NCBI RefSeq assembly: GCF_035917575.1
Contig: NZ_CP109090.1
Coordinates: 6,882,001-6,946,000 of the forward strand
Length of the DNA: 64,000 nucleotides
Direction of reading: 5' to 3'
Origin: Streptomyces sp. NBC_01788
GTDB taxonomy: Bacteria; Actinomycetota; Actinomycetes; Streptomycetales; Streptomycetaceae
In this document: piece by piece, positions 1 through 7,967 of the stretch
Position numbering within the stretch: the first letter of the stretch is position 1
Layout: each line of letters begins with the position of its first letter
Notes under the pieces: model-generated
The model's database searches: none
The model's input: the letters and a program-made list of their open reading frames with translations, nothing else
What the model was told of the DNA's origin: nothing
Made by a program: the position numbers and the translations under genes

Positions 1-914
1 AGCACGAACGCCATCGTGAACCACTTGATGCCGGTCGCGCTCATCACCGACGTGGGGCTGGGCGGGCTGCCCCAGCCCTCGTACAGATACGGAGCCGCCT
101 GCTTGAAGCCGCTGCTGCCGCCGCTGCCGGCGTCCGTGGTGACCGTGACGGCGTTCGAGGCCCCCGAGACGTTCCCGGCGGCGTCGCGTGCCTTGACCGT
201 GAAGGTGTAGGAGGTGCTGGGCGACAGGCCGTTCACCGTGGCGGTCGTACCGGAGACGCTCAGCACCTGGCCGGCGCCGCTGTAGACGTCGTACGCCGTC
301 ACGCCCACGTTGTCCGTGGCGGCGTTCCACTTGAGCGACACGCTGGAGGACGTCTTGCCGGTGGAGGTCAGACCCGTCGGCGCGGTCGGCGCCTGGGTGT
401 CGCCGCCACCGCCGCCGCCGGGACCGTCCAGGCTGATGTCGTCGGCGTAGTAGGTGCCTTGCGCGTACCAGCCGTGGACGTAGACGGTCGCGCTGGTCTG
501 GCCGGCGCCGGTGGTGAAGGAGACCGACAGCTGGCTGTACGCGGACGGGGACGAGGTCCAGGTCGAGGCGCCGCCGTCGACGCCGAGGTAGACGTAGGAG
601 CCGCGCACCCAGCCGCTGAGCTTGTACGTCGTGTTCGGCTGGACCGGGACGGTCTGGCTGCACTGGGCGGTGTCGCTCGACGTCACCGCGCCGGCGAGGG
701 CCTTGGAGCCACCGTGCACGGGGGAGGAGACGACTGAACCGAGGTTGCCGGTGCAGGTCCAGGGGGAGAGGCCCCCCGACTCGAAGCCGGGGTTGTTCAG
801 GATGTTGGCCGCGTATGCCGTGCCGGGCAGCGCGATGGCTCCGGCGAGCGCCAGGGCCGCGGAGCCGAGCAGGGCGAGGAGCCGACGTCCGGGACGTCTC
901 AGTGTGTCGCGCAC
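1..914 (-). CDS. Secreted chitinase, GH18 type, N-terminal part (truncated by window edge)
   Basis: Reading from a GTG at 914, the protein has an Arg-rich signal peptide (about residues 1-30, cleavage near AYA-A). A CBM4/9/16-like module follows, starting NNPGFESG and ending with the [10 protein letters not shown] motif at about 31-155. Next come a Gly-rich linker, a fibronectin type III domain (about 165-250), a second Gly/Ser linker and the opening of the catalytic domain ([10 protein letters not shown], then [11 protein letters not shown]), typical of Streptomyces GH18 chitinases. The domain order CBM-FnIII-GH18 is seen directly. Hydrolysis of secreted or environmental chitin is inferred from the family. 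The catalytic DxxDxDxE motif lies beyond the left edge. Two DasR-like sites lie upstream, consistent with N-acetylglucosamine control. Confidence 0.88.
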   Translation of the reverse strand, partial: MRDTLRRPGRRLLALLGSAALALAGAIALPGTAYAANILNNPGFESGGLSPWTCTGNLGSVVSSPVHGGSKALAGAVTSSDTAQCSQTVPVQPNTTYKLSGWVRGSYVYLGVDGGASTWTSSPSAYSQLSVSFTTGAGQTSATVYVHGWYAQGTYYADDISLDGPGGGGGGDTQAPTAPTGLTSTGKTSSSVSLKWNAATDNVGVTAYDVYSGAGQVLSVSGTTATVNGLSPSTSYTFTVKARDAAGNVSGASNAVTVTTDAGSGGSSGFKQAAPYLYEGWGSPPSPTSVMSATGIKWFTMAFV

Positions 915-945
915 GCTATCTCCCTGAAGATATGGGGGCGTTCGG

Positions 946-969
946 GAGGTGCAGAGGTGCAGAGGTGCA
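946..969. repeat. Three tandem copies of GAGGTGCA
   Basis: Three head-to-tail 8-bp units lie 32 bp upstream of the chitinase GTG, within its leader or promoter. They are probably slippage-prone and of unknown function. Confidence 0.8.
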
Positions 970-1011
970 GTGAGGCGCACGGCGGGGCCGTGCGGGAGGT
1001 GCGCAACCAAG

Positions 1012-1025
1012 TTGGTATGGACCAA
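1012..1025. promoter_or_regulatory. DasR-like operator (dre), site 1
   Basis: TTGGTATGGACCAA has perfect 5-bp arms around 4 bp and fits the TGGT-N4-ACCA core of dre sites known from Streptomyces chitinase promoters. It sits about 100 bp upstream of the chitinase start. DasR binding is inferred. Confidence 0.6.
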
Positions 1026-1051
1026 TCCGGGTGTCAAGACATGACGCCGTG

Positions 1052-1067
1052 ATTGGTCCCTACCAGT
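1052..1067. promoter_or_regulatory. DasR-like operator (dre), site 2
   Basis: ATTGGTCCCTACCAGT reads ACTGGTAGGGACCAAT on the other strand, close to the dre consensus ACTGGTCTAGACCACT as remembered. It is centred 41 bp from site 1, about four helical turns, so both sites would face the same side of the helix. Confidence 0.6.
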
Positions 1068-1150
1068 CCGGGACGGGACCCTGTGCCGGTCCCCGGTGCG
1101 GACGGTTGTCCCGGAGCCCGTCCGCCGTGCCGAAGCCCCCGTGCGGGCCG

Positions 1151-2242
1151 CTACGCCGGAGCGCCCGTGGGGGCCGCCGCGGCTTGTGCGGGCATCCCGG
1201 TCCGCGGCCGGACCATCGCCTCCGGCCGCAGCGGACGCGGTCCCGACACCACCGTGTAGTCCTGTCCGAGGAACGGCGGCGCCACCACCCCCGGATCCTC
1301 GCCGAGTGCCAGCCGCACGGCGGCCCACGGGGCGTTGATCCCGCACTGTGCGAGCTGGTGCAGTCCGCCCGCCGGGCGCGGGTTCACGTCGAGGAGCACC
1401 GGACGGTCGCCGTACATCCGGAACTGGATGTTGGACAGATAGTGCAGCCCGAAACCCTCCGCGATCCGCCGGGCGGGCTCCAGCCACTGCTCGTGCAGCG
1501 TGAAACCGCGGCGGCGGCCGTTCTTGGTGCGCCCCACGGCCAGCCGGATCCGGTTGTCCGGCCCGGTCAGGCAGTCGACCGACACCTCCGGCTGCTCCAG
1601 CCGGGGCATCACCAGCCAGTCCACCGGACCGTCCGCCTGTTCCAGGGCCCGCAGGACCAGGTCGAGCGGGACGTGCGGGCCGGGGAAGCCGCTCAACTGC
1701 CGCAGTGAGAAAGGCGCGCGCGTGATGACACGGAAGCCCACGCCGCCCGCGCCGGCCGCGGGCTTGAAGCACGCCAGATGCCCGGACTCCTCCAACTCCG
1801 TGACCGCCGCTATGAGTTCGCAGGCCGTCCGGACCCGCCACCACGGCGGCACCGCAACGCCGATCGACCGGGCCGCCTCGTACGCCGTCGCCTTGTCCGC
1901 GAAGACGGCCACCGCCTCCGGCGTCGGCGCGAGCAGCGCGGTGCCCACCGCCGCGAAGTCGGCGCGGTGCGCCACGATCGCGGCCTGGTTCAGCCGCGGC
2001 ACGAACACGTCGATGCCGCGCCGCGCGCACTGGTCGAGGGCGTACTCGACGTAGCCGGCCGGGGAAAGACCCTCCGGTTCGAGCTCGGCGGTGTCCGCGG
2101 CGGCCAGTACGGGCGAGTCGGCGTCGCCGTGCGTGGCATGGATCTCGACGGCCCGTTCACTGGGGTTTCTCCGCAGCTGATCCATGAAGAAGACGTTCTC
2201 CGCGTACGTGCGGTTGAGCCAGACGCGTACGCGGGAGACCAT
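1151..2242 (-). CDS. ATP-grasp domain protein (CarB-like carboxylate-amine ligase fold)
   Basis: This 363-aa protein starts [13 protein letters not shown]. It has an N-terminal Rossmann-like pre-ATP-grasp region (about 1-110) and an ATP-grasp core. The core includes the lysine/glycine segment [12 protein letters not shown], an acidic hinge and the metal-binding end [18 protein letters not shown]-grasp enzymes join a carboxylate to an amine or thiol through an acyl phosphate; the substrate here cannot be told. The gene is transcribed alone and divergently from the phosphoesterase at 2513. Similar stand-alone ATP-grasp proteins are common in Streptomyces, and some lie near Ter-type stress genes, but none are visible here. 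Confidence 0.8.
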   Translation of the reverse strand: MVSRVRVWLNRTYAENVFFMDQLRRNPSERAVEIHATHGDADSPVLAAADTAELEPEGLSPAGYVEYALDQCARRGIDVFVPRLNQAAIVAHRADFAAVGTALLAPTPEAVAVFADKATAYEAARSIGVAVPPWWRVRTACELIAAVTELEESGHLACFKPAAGAGGVGFRVITRAPFSLRQLSGFPGPHVPLDLVLRALEQADGPVDWLVMPRLEQPEVSVDCLTGPDNRIRLAVGRTKNGRRRGFTLHEQWLEPARRIAEGFGLHYLSNIQFRMYGDRPVLLDVNPRPAGGLHQLAQCGINAPWAAVRLALGEDPGVVAPPFLGQDYTVVSGPRPLRPEAMVRPRTGMPAQAAAAPTGAPA

Positions 2243-2399
2243 GCGGGCCGCCTTTCGGGGGGACGCGGGCAGGGCGAAGCCGGCCGAGCCCGGCCAGAGG
2301 GGAAGGAGGGACACCAAGCCACCCTGCGCGAAAGGGAGTTGGGGCGGCGATGTTGGGGCGATCATACGACCTCCGCAGAGCGGGTCGTGCCACCCGCGG

Positions 2400-2449
2400 G
2401 CGCGTCCCGGTCCGCCGCGGGCCGGCGTCCGCGGCGGACCGGGACGCGC
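2400..2449. promoter_or_regulatory. Strong hairpin (21-bp perfect arms) in a divergent intergenic region
   Basis: Arms 2400-2420 and 2429-2449 are perfect inverted repeats around an 8-nt loop. No T-run follows. The hairpin lies between two divergent gene starts (2242 and 2513), where no transcript should need terminating, so it may be an insulator, a 5' leader structure or a relic. Confidence 0.7.
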
Positions 2450-2512
2450 TTGTCTCCGTGCCGCCGGATGTGTTCTTGTGGTGCCTATGAGGTGGGTGAC
2501 AGGGGGCAAGAA

Positions 2513-3373
2513 GTGACGGAAGAGGCCGGTGGGGCCGGGCGGTTGCTCGCCATCAGCGACCTGCACATCGGTTACAGCGAGAACCGGGCCCTGGTCGAGC
2601 GGATGGCGCCCGAGCGGGACGACGACTGGCTGATCGTGGCCGGCGACGTCGCGGAGACCGTCGCGGACATCCGCTGGGCCCTGAAGACGCTGGCGAGCCG
2701 GTTCCGCAAGGTGATCTGGGCACCGGGCAACCACGAGCTGTGGACCCATCCGAGCGACACCGTCACCCTGCGCGGCGTCGCCCGCTACGAGCACCTGGTC
2801 GAGCTGTGCCGCGAGCTGGGCGTGACGACGCCCGAGGACCCCTACCCGGTCTGGGACGGGCCTGGCGGCCCGGTGGCCGTGGCACCGCTGTTCCTGCTGT
2901 ACGACTACTCCTTCCTGCCGGCCGGCTGCGCGACCAAGGACGCGGGACTGGCCTACGCGCACGACACCGGCGTGGTCTGCTCCGACGAGTTCCTGCTGCA
3001 CCCGGACCCGTATCCGAGCCGCGAGGCCTGGTGCGCGGCCCGGGTCGCCGAGACCGAGCGCAGGCTCGCGCGGATCCCCGGCGATCTGCCGACCGTGCTC
3101 GTCAACCACTACCCGCTCCACCGGCACCCGACGGACGTCCTGCGGTACCCGGAGTTCGCCATGTGGTGCGGTACCCGGCGCACCGCCGACTGGCACCGCA
3201 GGTTCCGCGTGGCCGCCATGGTCTACGGCCACCTCCACATCCCGCGGACCACCCACCACGAGGGCGTCCGCTTCGAGGAGGTGTCGGTCGGGTACCCCCG
3301 AGAATGGCGGACGCGCTCGGCACCGCCGGGCAGACCGCGCCGCATACTTCCCCTGGAGGTCGGAACCCGGTGA
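2513..3373 (+). CDS. Calcineurin-like metallophosphoesterase
   Basis: This 286-aa protein carries the metallophosphoesterase metal-ligand blocks in order: SDLHIGY near the N-terminus, GDVAE, GNHELW, NHYPL and GHLHI near the C-terminus. Together these form a two-metal phosphoesterase site. The GTG at 2513 is preferred because AGGGGG lies just upstream; an in-frame GTG at 2492 is possible. The stop overlaps the next start (GTGA), so it is translationally coupled to the phosphopantetheinyl transferase. The pairing suggests a role linked to phosphopantetheine or carrier-protein turnover, but that is inference; the substrate is unknown. Confidence 0.88.
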   Translation: MTEEAGGAGRLLAISDLHIGYSENRALVERMAPERDDDWLIVAGDVAETVADIRWALKTLASRFRKVIWAPGNHELWTHPSDTVTLRGVARYEHLVELCRELGVTTPEDPYPVWDGPGGPVAVAPLFLLYDYSFLPAGCATKDAGLAYAHDTGVVCSDEFLLHPDPYPSREAWCAARVAETERRLARIPGDLPTVLVNHYPLHRHPTDVLRYPEFAMWCGTRRTADWHRRFRVAAMVYGHLHIPRTTHHEGVRFEEVSVGYPREWRTRSAPPGRPRRILPLEVGTR

Positions 3374-4050
3374 TCGAGGACCTGCTGCCGGACTCGGTGG
3401 TGTCCGTGGAGGCGTACGGCGACGACGGGACCGACCTGGCCCCGTTGCACCCCGAGGAGCAGGCGGTGGTGGCTCAGGCGGTCGCCAAACGCCGGCGCGA
3501 GTTCGCCGGTGTGCGTGCCTGCGCCCGCCAGGCCATGGAGAAGCTCGGCGTGCCGCCGCAGCCCGTACTGCCCGGCGAGCGGGGCGCCCCGCGCTGGCCG
3601 GACGGGCTGACCGGCAGCATGACCCACTGCGACGGCTACCGCGCCGCCGCTCTGGTCCGCGCCACCGACCTGACCTCCCTCGGCATCGACGCCGAACCCC
3701 ACGCCCCGCTCCCCGAAGGCGTGCTGTCCACCATCGCCCTGCCCGCCGAGCAGCGGCGTCTGGCGCAGCTGGACGCGCAGCACCCCGGGGTGCACTGGGA
3801 CCGGATGCTCTTCAGCGCCAAGGAGTCCGTCTACAAGGCCTGGTTCCCGCTCACCGGCAAGTGGCTGGACTTCGAGGAGGCGGACATCGAGGTGAGCACC
3901 GCCGCGGGCCCGGGCCCGCGCGGCGGCTTCCGCGCCCGGCTCCTCGTCCCGGGGCCCGTGGTCGACGGACGGCGCCTCGGCCACTTCGAGGGGCGCTGGG
4001 CCGTTGCCCAGGGCCTGGTGGTCACCGCGGTGGCGGTCCCGCGCGCCTGA
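3370..4050 (+). CDS. 4'-phosphopantetheinyl transferase (Sfp/EntD type)
   Basis: This 226-aa enzyme transfers phosphopantetheine from coenzyme A to a serine of acyl or peptidyl carrier proteins. The family signature is complete: an N-terminal RRREF/ARQAM segment, the GIDAEPH motif supplying acidic metal ligands, and FSAKESVYKAWFP (the W/F-x-x-KES motif). It starts with a GTG overlapping the phosphoesterase stop. Length and position match, from memory, the broad-specificity S. coelicolor enzyme SCO6673. It probably serves fatty acid, polyketide or peptide carrier proteins encoded elsewhere, since no carrier protein lies nearby. Confidence 0.92.
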   Translation: MIEDLLPDSVVSVEAYGDDGTDLAPLHPEEQAVVAQAVAKRRREFAGVRACARQAMEKLGVPPQPVLPGERGAPRWPDGLTGSMTHCDGYRAAALVRATDLTSLGIDAEPHAPLPEGVLSTIALPAEQRRLAQLDAQHPGVHWDRMLFSAKESVYKAWFPLTGKWLDFEEADIEVSTAAGPGPRGGFRARLLVPGPVVDGRRLGHFEGRWAVAQGLVVTAVAVPRA

Positions 4051-4061
4051 GGATCACGGGG

Positions 4062-4292
4062 TCACGGTCCGGGACACCAGCTGTGCAGGAGCCGGAAGAA
4101 CTCCTCCTCGTTGCCCGTCAGGCCCGCCCGGGTCAGCGCCAGTTCCGCCTCGGCGAGCACGGAGGGCGGGACCACCGCCGGGTGGTCACCGCCCGGCGGG
4201 CCGTCGTCGAAGGCGGCGCGCACCGTGTACAGGAGCCTGAGATAGGCCTGGACGGCGCTGCGTTCGTGGTCGGTCAGTACGGCGGTGGGCAT
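4062..4292 (-). CDS. Small conserved hypothetical protein (76 aa)
   Basis: The ORF begins at an ATG preceded by GGGGAGAG. It encodes a small, mostly helical acidic protein (TDHERSAVQAYLRLLYTVRAAF, here abbreviated; ending HSWCPGP). It has no signal peptide and no recognised domain. Its 3' end lies 11 bp from the PPTase stop on the opposite strand, so the two genes converge. The ribosome-binding site and codon bias support a real gene; no function can be assigned. Confidence 0.6.
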   Translation of the reverse strand: MPTAVLTDHERSAVQAYLRLLYTVRAAFDDGPPGGDHPAVVPPSVLAEAELALTRAGLTGNEEEFFRLLHSWCPGP

Positions 4293-4641
4293 GGATGGCT
4301 CTCCCCGGTTTCGGCGTCACACGGTCACCCGCCCGGTCGCCCGGACGGCGCACGGCGCCTCCGCACGGCGGTGACGCGTCCTCCAGCTTGCCGCCCACCA
4401 CTGACAACGCCCTCGCGCTGCGCGCCGGTACGCCCACTCGGCTCGCCCCGGATGGCCGAGGGATGCCACGATCCGGGCGGGGACGAAGCCGCAGATCACG
4501 TACGGCACTTGCCGGCGGGCAGCGGACCGGAGCTCTCCACCGCCTCCTCCTCCGCCAGGCCGAACCGGCCGCGCACGGCGCGGTGTGCGGCCAGCCGGCA
4601 ACGCCGCACGCCCCTGCCGGGCCGCACGCGCCCTTCCCGCG
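4293..4641. other. Intergenic stretch without a supported gene
   Basis: Reading frames here on both strands are short, basic and lack ribosome-binding sites. No clear terminator or promoter was recognised. It presumably holds the promoter of the small gene ending at 4062. Confidence 0.5.
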
Positions 4642-5298
4642 TCACGACCCGGGGCGCTTGACGCTCTCCAGAAGCATGTCCAGCCACTCGGCGACCTTGT
4701 CGCGGTGCTGGTCGGTGGGCAGTTGCGCGGCCCGCCAGGCGATCCCGCGCACGCCGTGGTCCTGGAGCAGCCGCTCCAGCGGGTCGTCGGCAGCCGTGTC
4801 CGCCTCCCGTTCGCGGTCGGCGAGGCGCTGGAGGAGTTCCTGCTCGGTGTGCTGGAGGGACCCGGCGAGGGCCTCGGGGTCCTCGGCGGTGAGGAAGCCC
4901 GCGTGCACCCGGAAGAAGCGCTGGATGGCGTCGCAGTGCTCCATCGTGGGGCGCCGGTCGCCGTTGATGAGGGCGCCCGCCTGCTGCCGGGACATGCCCG
5001 CGCCGTCGGCGATCTCCTGCTGGGTGTAACGGCGTCCGTTGGGCTTCAGGCGGGTGCGGCGCAGCAGGTCGAGCCGCTGCAGGAAGCGGGCCTGCACATC
5101 CGGCTCGCCCGCGGACCGGCCGCTGAGCAGGGTCCTGACCACGGGCTCCGGCACACCGGAGGCCGCGGAGAGGCGGCCGACGTCGAAGACCTCCGCCTGG
5201 GGCACGCCGAGCCGGTCAGCCAGCGCGGTGACGCGTGCGACGACGGCCGGCAGCGCGGCCGAGGCCGTGGCGCCCGGATCCTCGATGCCATCCGTCAC
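4642..5298 (-). CDS. XRE-family helix-turn-helix regulator
   Basis: This 218-aa protein starts at the GTG at 5298, chosen because GGAG lies 8 nt upstream. The Cro/C1-type HTH is in the middle (YTQQEIADGAGMSRQQAGAL, then INGDRRPTMEHCDAIQRFF). It is flanked by an N-terminal helical region that looks like a degenerate HTH (VPQAEVFDVGRLSAASGVPE) and a C-terminal acidic helix. It is divergent from a protein holding only an MmyB-type ligand domain, with a 14-bp palindrome between them. The two proteins may therefore form a split regulator. That is inference; typical Streptomyces MmyB regulators carry both parts in one chain. Confidence 0.8.
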   Translation of the reverse strand: MTDGIEDPGATASAALPAVVARVTALADRLGVPQAEVFDVGRLSAASGVPEPVVRTLLSGRSAGEPDVQARFLQRLDLLRRTRLKPNGRRYTQQEIADGAGMSRQQAGALINGDRRPTMEHCDAIQRFFRVHAGFLTAEDPEALAGSLQHTEQELLQRLADREREADTAADDPLERLLQDHGVRGIAWRAAQLPTDQHRDKVAEWLDMLLESVKRPGS

Positions 5299-5396
5299 CG
5301 ACAGATCTCCTACGTCTCTCACAGGCTTCTCACAAAGGCGGGGTGCCGTGAACTTCCCGGAGGGTAACCGGTCGTTCGAACCCGCATCCAGGTCTC

Positions 5397-5410
5397 GCCA
5401 CAATTGTGGC
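5397..5410. promoter_or_regulatory. 14-bp perfect palindrome, candidate operator
   Basis: GCCACAATTGTGGC lies midway between the divergent XRE gene and the MmyB-like gene. It is AT-rich at its centre and an obvious candidate binding site for the adjacent HTH protein. Confidence 0.6.
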
Positions 5411-5448
5411 CAATTTCAGCCGTCAAGCGGCGTGGAATGCCACGATAG

Positions 5449-5478
5449 TTGACACGCCTCATGGATGAGAAGCAGGAT
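5449..5478 (+). promoter_or_regulatory. Candidate housekeeping promoter of the MmyB-like gene
   Basis: TTGACA (5449-5454), an 18-nt spacer, then CAGGAT (5473-5478). The predicted transcript start near 5485 excludes the upstream ATG at 5465 and supports the ATG at 5525. Confidence 0.5.
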
Positions 5479-5524
5479 CAAGGTGCCGCGTGAAGGCCGC
5501 AGAGGCAAGAGGGGTGACCTCCCG

Positions 5525-6196
5525 ATGGCACATCAGGCAGGAGGGCCGCGGCCGGCGCCGCGGGCCGTCCCCGTTCGTTCCCAGGCGCAGGCCTACCTGC
5601 GGGACTACACCACGTTCCTGGAGGCCGTCCCCTTCCCGTCCCTCGTCGTCGACCAGGCGTGGGACGTGGTCCTGACCAACAGCGCTTTCACGTCACTCTT
5701 CCGCGGTGTCGGCCCGCATCCGACGGCCATGCCGGGCGACAACTTCCTCCGGTTCGTCCTGTTCCACCCGGACGCGGGCACGGTCCTCGGTGAGCACGAG
5801 TCGCGCTGGTGCCTGCCGATGCTGGCGCACTTCGCCGCCACGGTGGAGCGCAGCGGCCACGACCACGGACTCCAGTCCATCCTCGAGGACATCGCCGAGG
5901 ACCCCATCATGGAGGCCGCCTACCGGCAGGGGCTGCCGCACTGGATCCGCGCGGTCGGTGAGACGGCGGTCGTCTCGGACGGCGCGGTGCGTCCCCTGCT
6001 GCACCCCGACCCCCGCTGGGGCGCCACCGAGTGCCGCATCATCGAGGAGACCCCGGCGACCCTCCAGGAACTCGGCTACACCCGCCTCACACTGGTACTT
6101 CGCGAGGCCCGCCGTCCCGCGCCCGCCCGGCGCGCAACGGGACGGGCCCGCCGCCCGGCCGGCCACCTGAGCGTGGTCACGGCCCCGGAGGGCTGA
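5525..6196 (+). CDS. MmyB-like ligand-binding domain protein without HTH
   Basis: This 223-aa protein consists almost entirely of the PAS-like domain normally found C-terminal to an HTH in MmyB-type regulators. It shows the typical opening (YLRDYTTFLEAVPFPSLVVD), the DVVLTNSAF strand, the NFLRFVLFHP turn and later ADPRW-like (PDPRWGATECRI) elements. MmyB domains are thought to bind fatty acids or similar small ligands. The chain lacks a DNA-binding domain and lies opposite a separate XRE protein. The start at 5525 has GAGGGG upstream and agrees with the candidate promoter. The C-terminal tail is basic and proline-rich. Confidence 0.78.
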   Translation: MAHQAGGPRPAPRAVPVRSQAQAYLRDYTTFLEAVPFPSLVVDQAWDVVLTNSAFTSLFRGVGPHPTAMPGDNFLRFVLFHPDAGTVLGEHESRWCLPMLAHFAATVERSGHDHGLQSILEDIAEDPIMEAAYRQGLPHWIRAVGETAVVSDGAVRPLLHPDPRWGATECRIIEETPATLQELGYTRLTLVLREARRPAPARRATGRARRPAGHLSVVTAPEG

Positions 6197-6203
6197 CCCG
6201 GCA

Positions 6204-6228
6204 CCGTCGGCGTTCAGGTCGCCGACGG
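6204..6228. terminator. Hairpin between convergent genes
   Basis: CCGTCGGCG and CGCCGACGG arms surround a 7-nt loop, 8 bp after the MmyB-like stop and just before the convergent Cache gene end. It is probably a bidirectional terminator. Confidence 0.65.
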
Positions 6229-6255
6229 CGCCGGGCTGCCCCGGCCCCCTGGCGG

Positions 6256-7038
6256 TCACGAGGCCGTGATCACCAGGACCAGCGGTACGCCCCGGCACGG
6301 AATCAGCCGCTTCCCGGCGTGGGTCACGGGGCGGCCCCGGTCCAGCGCCGCGGAGAAGTCCGGCCCCCTGGTCAGGGAGCCGGCCAGATGGGCCGGGTCG
6401 GCGGAGGCCGCCACGCGGCCGCGGGCGTTCACCAGATGGGCGGGGCCGGGCAGCTCGCGCAGCAGGGGCAGCACGGCCGCCTCGAAGTGCCGTAGATACA
6501 CGTCCGCCGCGGCCACCCCGGCGAACCGGCCCGCCACCTGGACCGGCGCGGACAGGGTCAGGCTGTACTCCTCGGAGCACAAGTAGTCCACGTAGGGCCC
6601 GGCCACGGCCCGCAGCCCGGTGTCACGGGGCAGGGCGAACCAGTCCCAGTGGGTGTAGTCCGAGTACGCCGACTGCCGCGGATCCAGGTCGAGCAGCAGC
6701 GGCCGTACGTCCCCCCGCGCGGTGCACTGCCACCACTCCAGCCAGGCCGGCACGTCGGCCAGCAGCCCCGGCGCGGCCACGAATCCGGCCCCCGACACCA
6801 ACTCCTCGCGGCCCAGCCGCAGATGCAGTCCCGGCCGCAGCGCGGCGAGGTCGGCGCTCACCGGCGAGCGGCCCTCGGAGGCCCCCCGCGCCAGCAGATG
6901 CGCCGTCTCGGCGCGGATCCCGGCGACCGCGTCGAAGACGGCCTCCAGTGTGCGGCCCACCCGCGCGGCGACGCGCTCCCCGGCGCAGACCTCTCGCGTC
7001 GCGGTCGCCGCCCCGGCACCCGCGCGGCTCGTGCTCAT
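6256..7038 (-). CDS. Soluble Cache-domain protein
   Basis: This 260-aa protein has an N-terminal helix and then a Cache/PDC-like sensor fold. Diagnostic segments include DPRQSAYSDYTHWDWFALPR, VDYLCSEEYSLTLSAPV, AGVAAADVYLRHFE and the final strand LIPCRGVPLVLV. Cache domains usually bind small amines, amino acids or carboxylates outside the cell. Here there is no signal peptide or membrane segment, so the domain should work in the cytoplasm. It lies 36 bp downstream of the FadR-type regulator on the same strand, next to a polyamine-type importer. A role in sensing or binding the imported compound is plausible but inferred. Confidence 0.75.
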   Translation of the reverse strand: MSTSRAGAGAATATREVCAGERVAARVGRTLEAVFDAVAGIRAETAHLLARGASEGRSPVSADLAALRPGLHLRLGREELVSGAGFVAAPGLLADVPAWLEWWQCTARGDVRPLLLDLDPRQSAYSDYTHWDWFALPRDTGLRAVAGPYVDYLCSEEYSLTLSAPVQVAGRFAGVAAADVYLRHFEAAVLPLLRELPGPAHLVNARGRVAASADPAHLAGSLTRGPDFSAALDRGRPVTHAGKRLIPCRGVPLVLVITAS

Positions 7039-7074
7039 GGCGTCCTCCAGCGGACGGGGCCGCGCGCCGTGTCG

Positions 7075-7866
7075 TCAGAGGCCCAGCCGCACGGCGATGA
7101 GTCGCGCCGCCGACTCCTGGACGCATCGCTCGGCGAGCGTACGGGCCGGATCACGGGCCCCATCCTGCACGGCGGAGACGACGGCGCGAAGACGATCTGC
7201 GACTTCTTCACGATATTCGTCGTCGCCGAGCACCAGGCACAGCAGCGCGCCGACCTCCGTCTGGAGTGCGATCTGCTCCCGGGTGAGCCGGGCGGACTGC
7301 GCGGCCGCCGCCAGCTCCACATGGAACCGGCCGTAGACCCGGCTGCGGGCCGCCGCGTCCGCGGCCCCCGCCAACTCCGCGGCGGTGCACAGCAGTCCGC
7401 CGAGATCGCCGGGTTCGGTGCGATCGGCGGCGAGTGCGGCCGCCGCCCCCGACAGCGCGGCCCAGTGGTCGCTGAGGTCGCGCAGTTCCTCCGTGCTCCA
7501 GCCGCGCAGCCGGGACTTCAGCCGTTCCTCGTCCGGGAGTTCGGGCAGGGAGACGAAGCTGCCGCCGCCGCGCCCGCGCCGGGTGACGACCAGGCCCTGC
7601 TGCCGCAGCGCCATCAGCGCCTCCCGCAGGGTCACCGTGGACACGCCGAGCTGCCCGGCCAGTTCGCTCTCACCGGGCAGCTGTTCCCCCTCCGCGAGGA
7701 GCCCGAGTTCGATGGCGTCGCCGATCCTGCGCACCACCGCGTCCACCCGTGCCCGGCTCTCCACCGGCGCGAAGACGACTCTGCGGGCACCGGCCTCACC
7801 CGCGTCCACCGTCGCGCGCGGGCTGTCGGCCCCGTTCTCGACGTGTCCCTGCTTCACGACCACCAC
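7075..7866 (-). CDS. GntR-family (FadR subfamily) transcriptional regulator
   Basis: This 263-aa protein has a winged helix at about residues 30-105 with the GntR signature (GEQLPGESELAGQLGVSTVT, LREALMALRQQGLV, then GRGGGSFV). An all-helical FCD ligand domain follows (about 110-260), including the His/Asp-rich helices typical of the subfamily (DHWAALSGAAAAL, RFHVELAAAAQ). It is divergent from the polyamine-type transporter and cotranscribed with the Cache protein. Palindromes in the 100-bp divergent gap make it the likely repressor of both transcripts. The inducer is unknown, though polyamines or related amines fit the neighbours. Confidence 0.87.
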   Translation of the reverse strand: MVVVKQGHVENGADSPRATVDAGEAGARRVVFAPVESRARVDAVVRRIGDAIELGLLAEGEQLPGESELAGQLGVSTVTLREALMALRQQGLVVTRRGRGGGSFVSLPELPDEERLKSRLRGWSTEELRDLSDHWAALSGAAAALAADRTEPGDLGGLLCTAAELAGAADAAARSRVYGRFHVELAAAAQSARLTREQIALQTEVGALLCLVLGDDEYREEVADRLRAVVSAVQDGARDPARTLAERCVQESAARLIAVRLGL

Positions 7867-7902
7867 CTTGCCAGTTGACCCAAGTTTTACCTAGAGGCGG
7901 TC

Positions 7903-7940
7903 TTGAGCTTTGAACTATGACTTCATAGGTTTCAGCTCAA
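7903..7940. promoter_or_regulatory. Nested palindromes, candidate FadR-type operator
   Basis: An outer pair TTGAGCT (7903-7909) / AGCTCAA (7934-7940) encloses CTATG-ACTT-CATAG (7915-7928). The site lies in the AT-rich divergent region, 28-65 bp before the ABC ATPase start, well placed to control it. Confidence 0.6.
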
Positions 7941-7967
7941 CGTTCGGAAGCGTCAGAAAGGTTCCCC

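Noticed and set aside
4317-4687. Small frames in the gap after the hypothetical gene at 4062
   Set aside because: They overlap one another on both strands, lack ribosome-binding sites and have shadow-like Arg/Pro composition.
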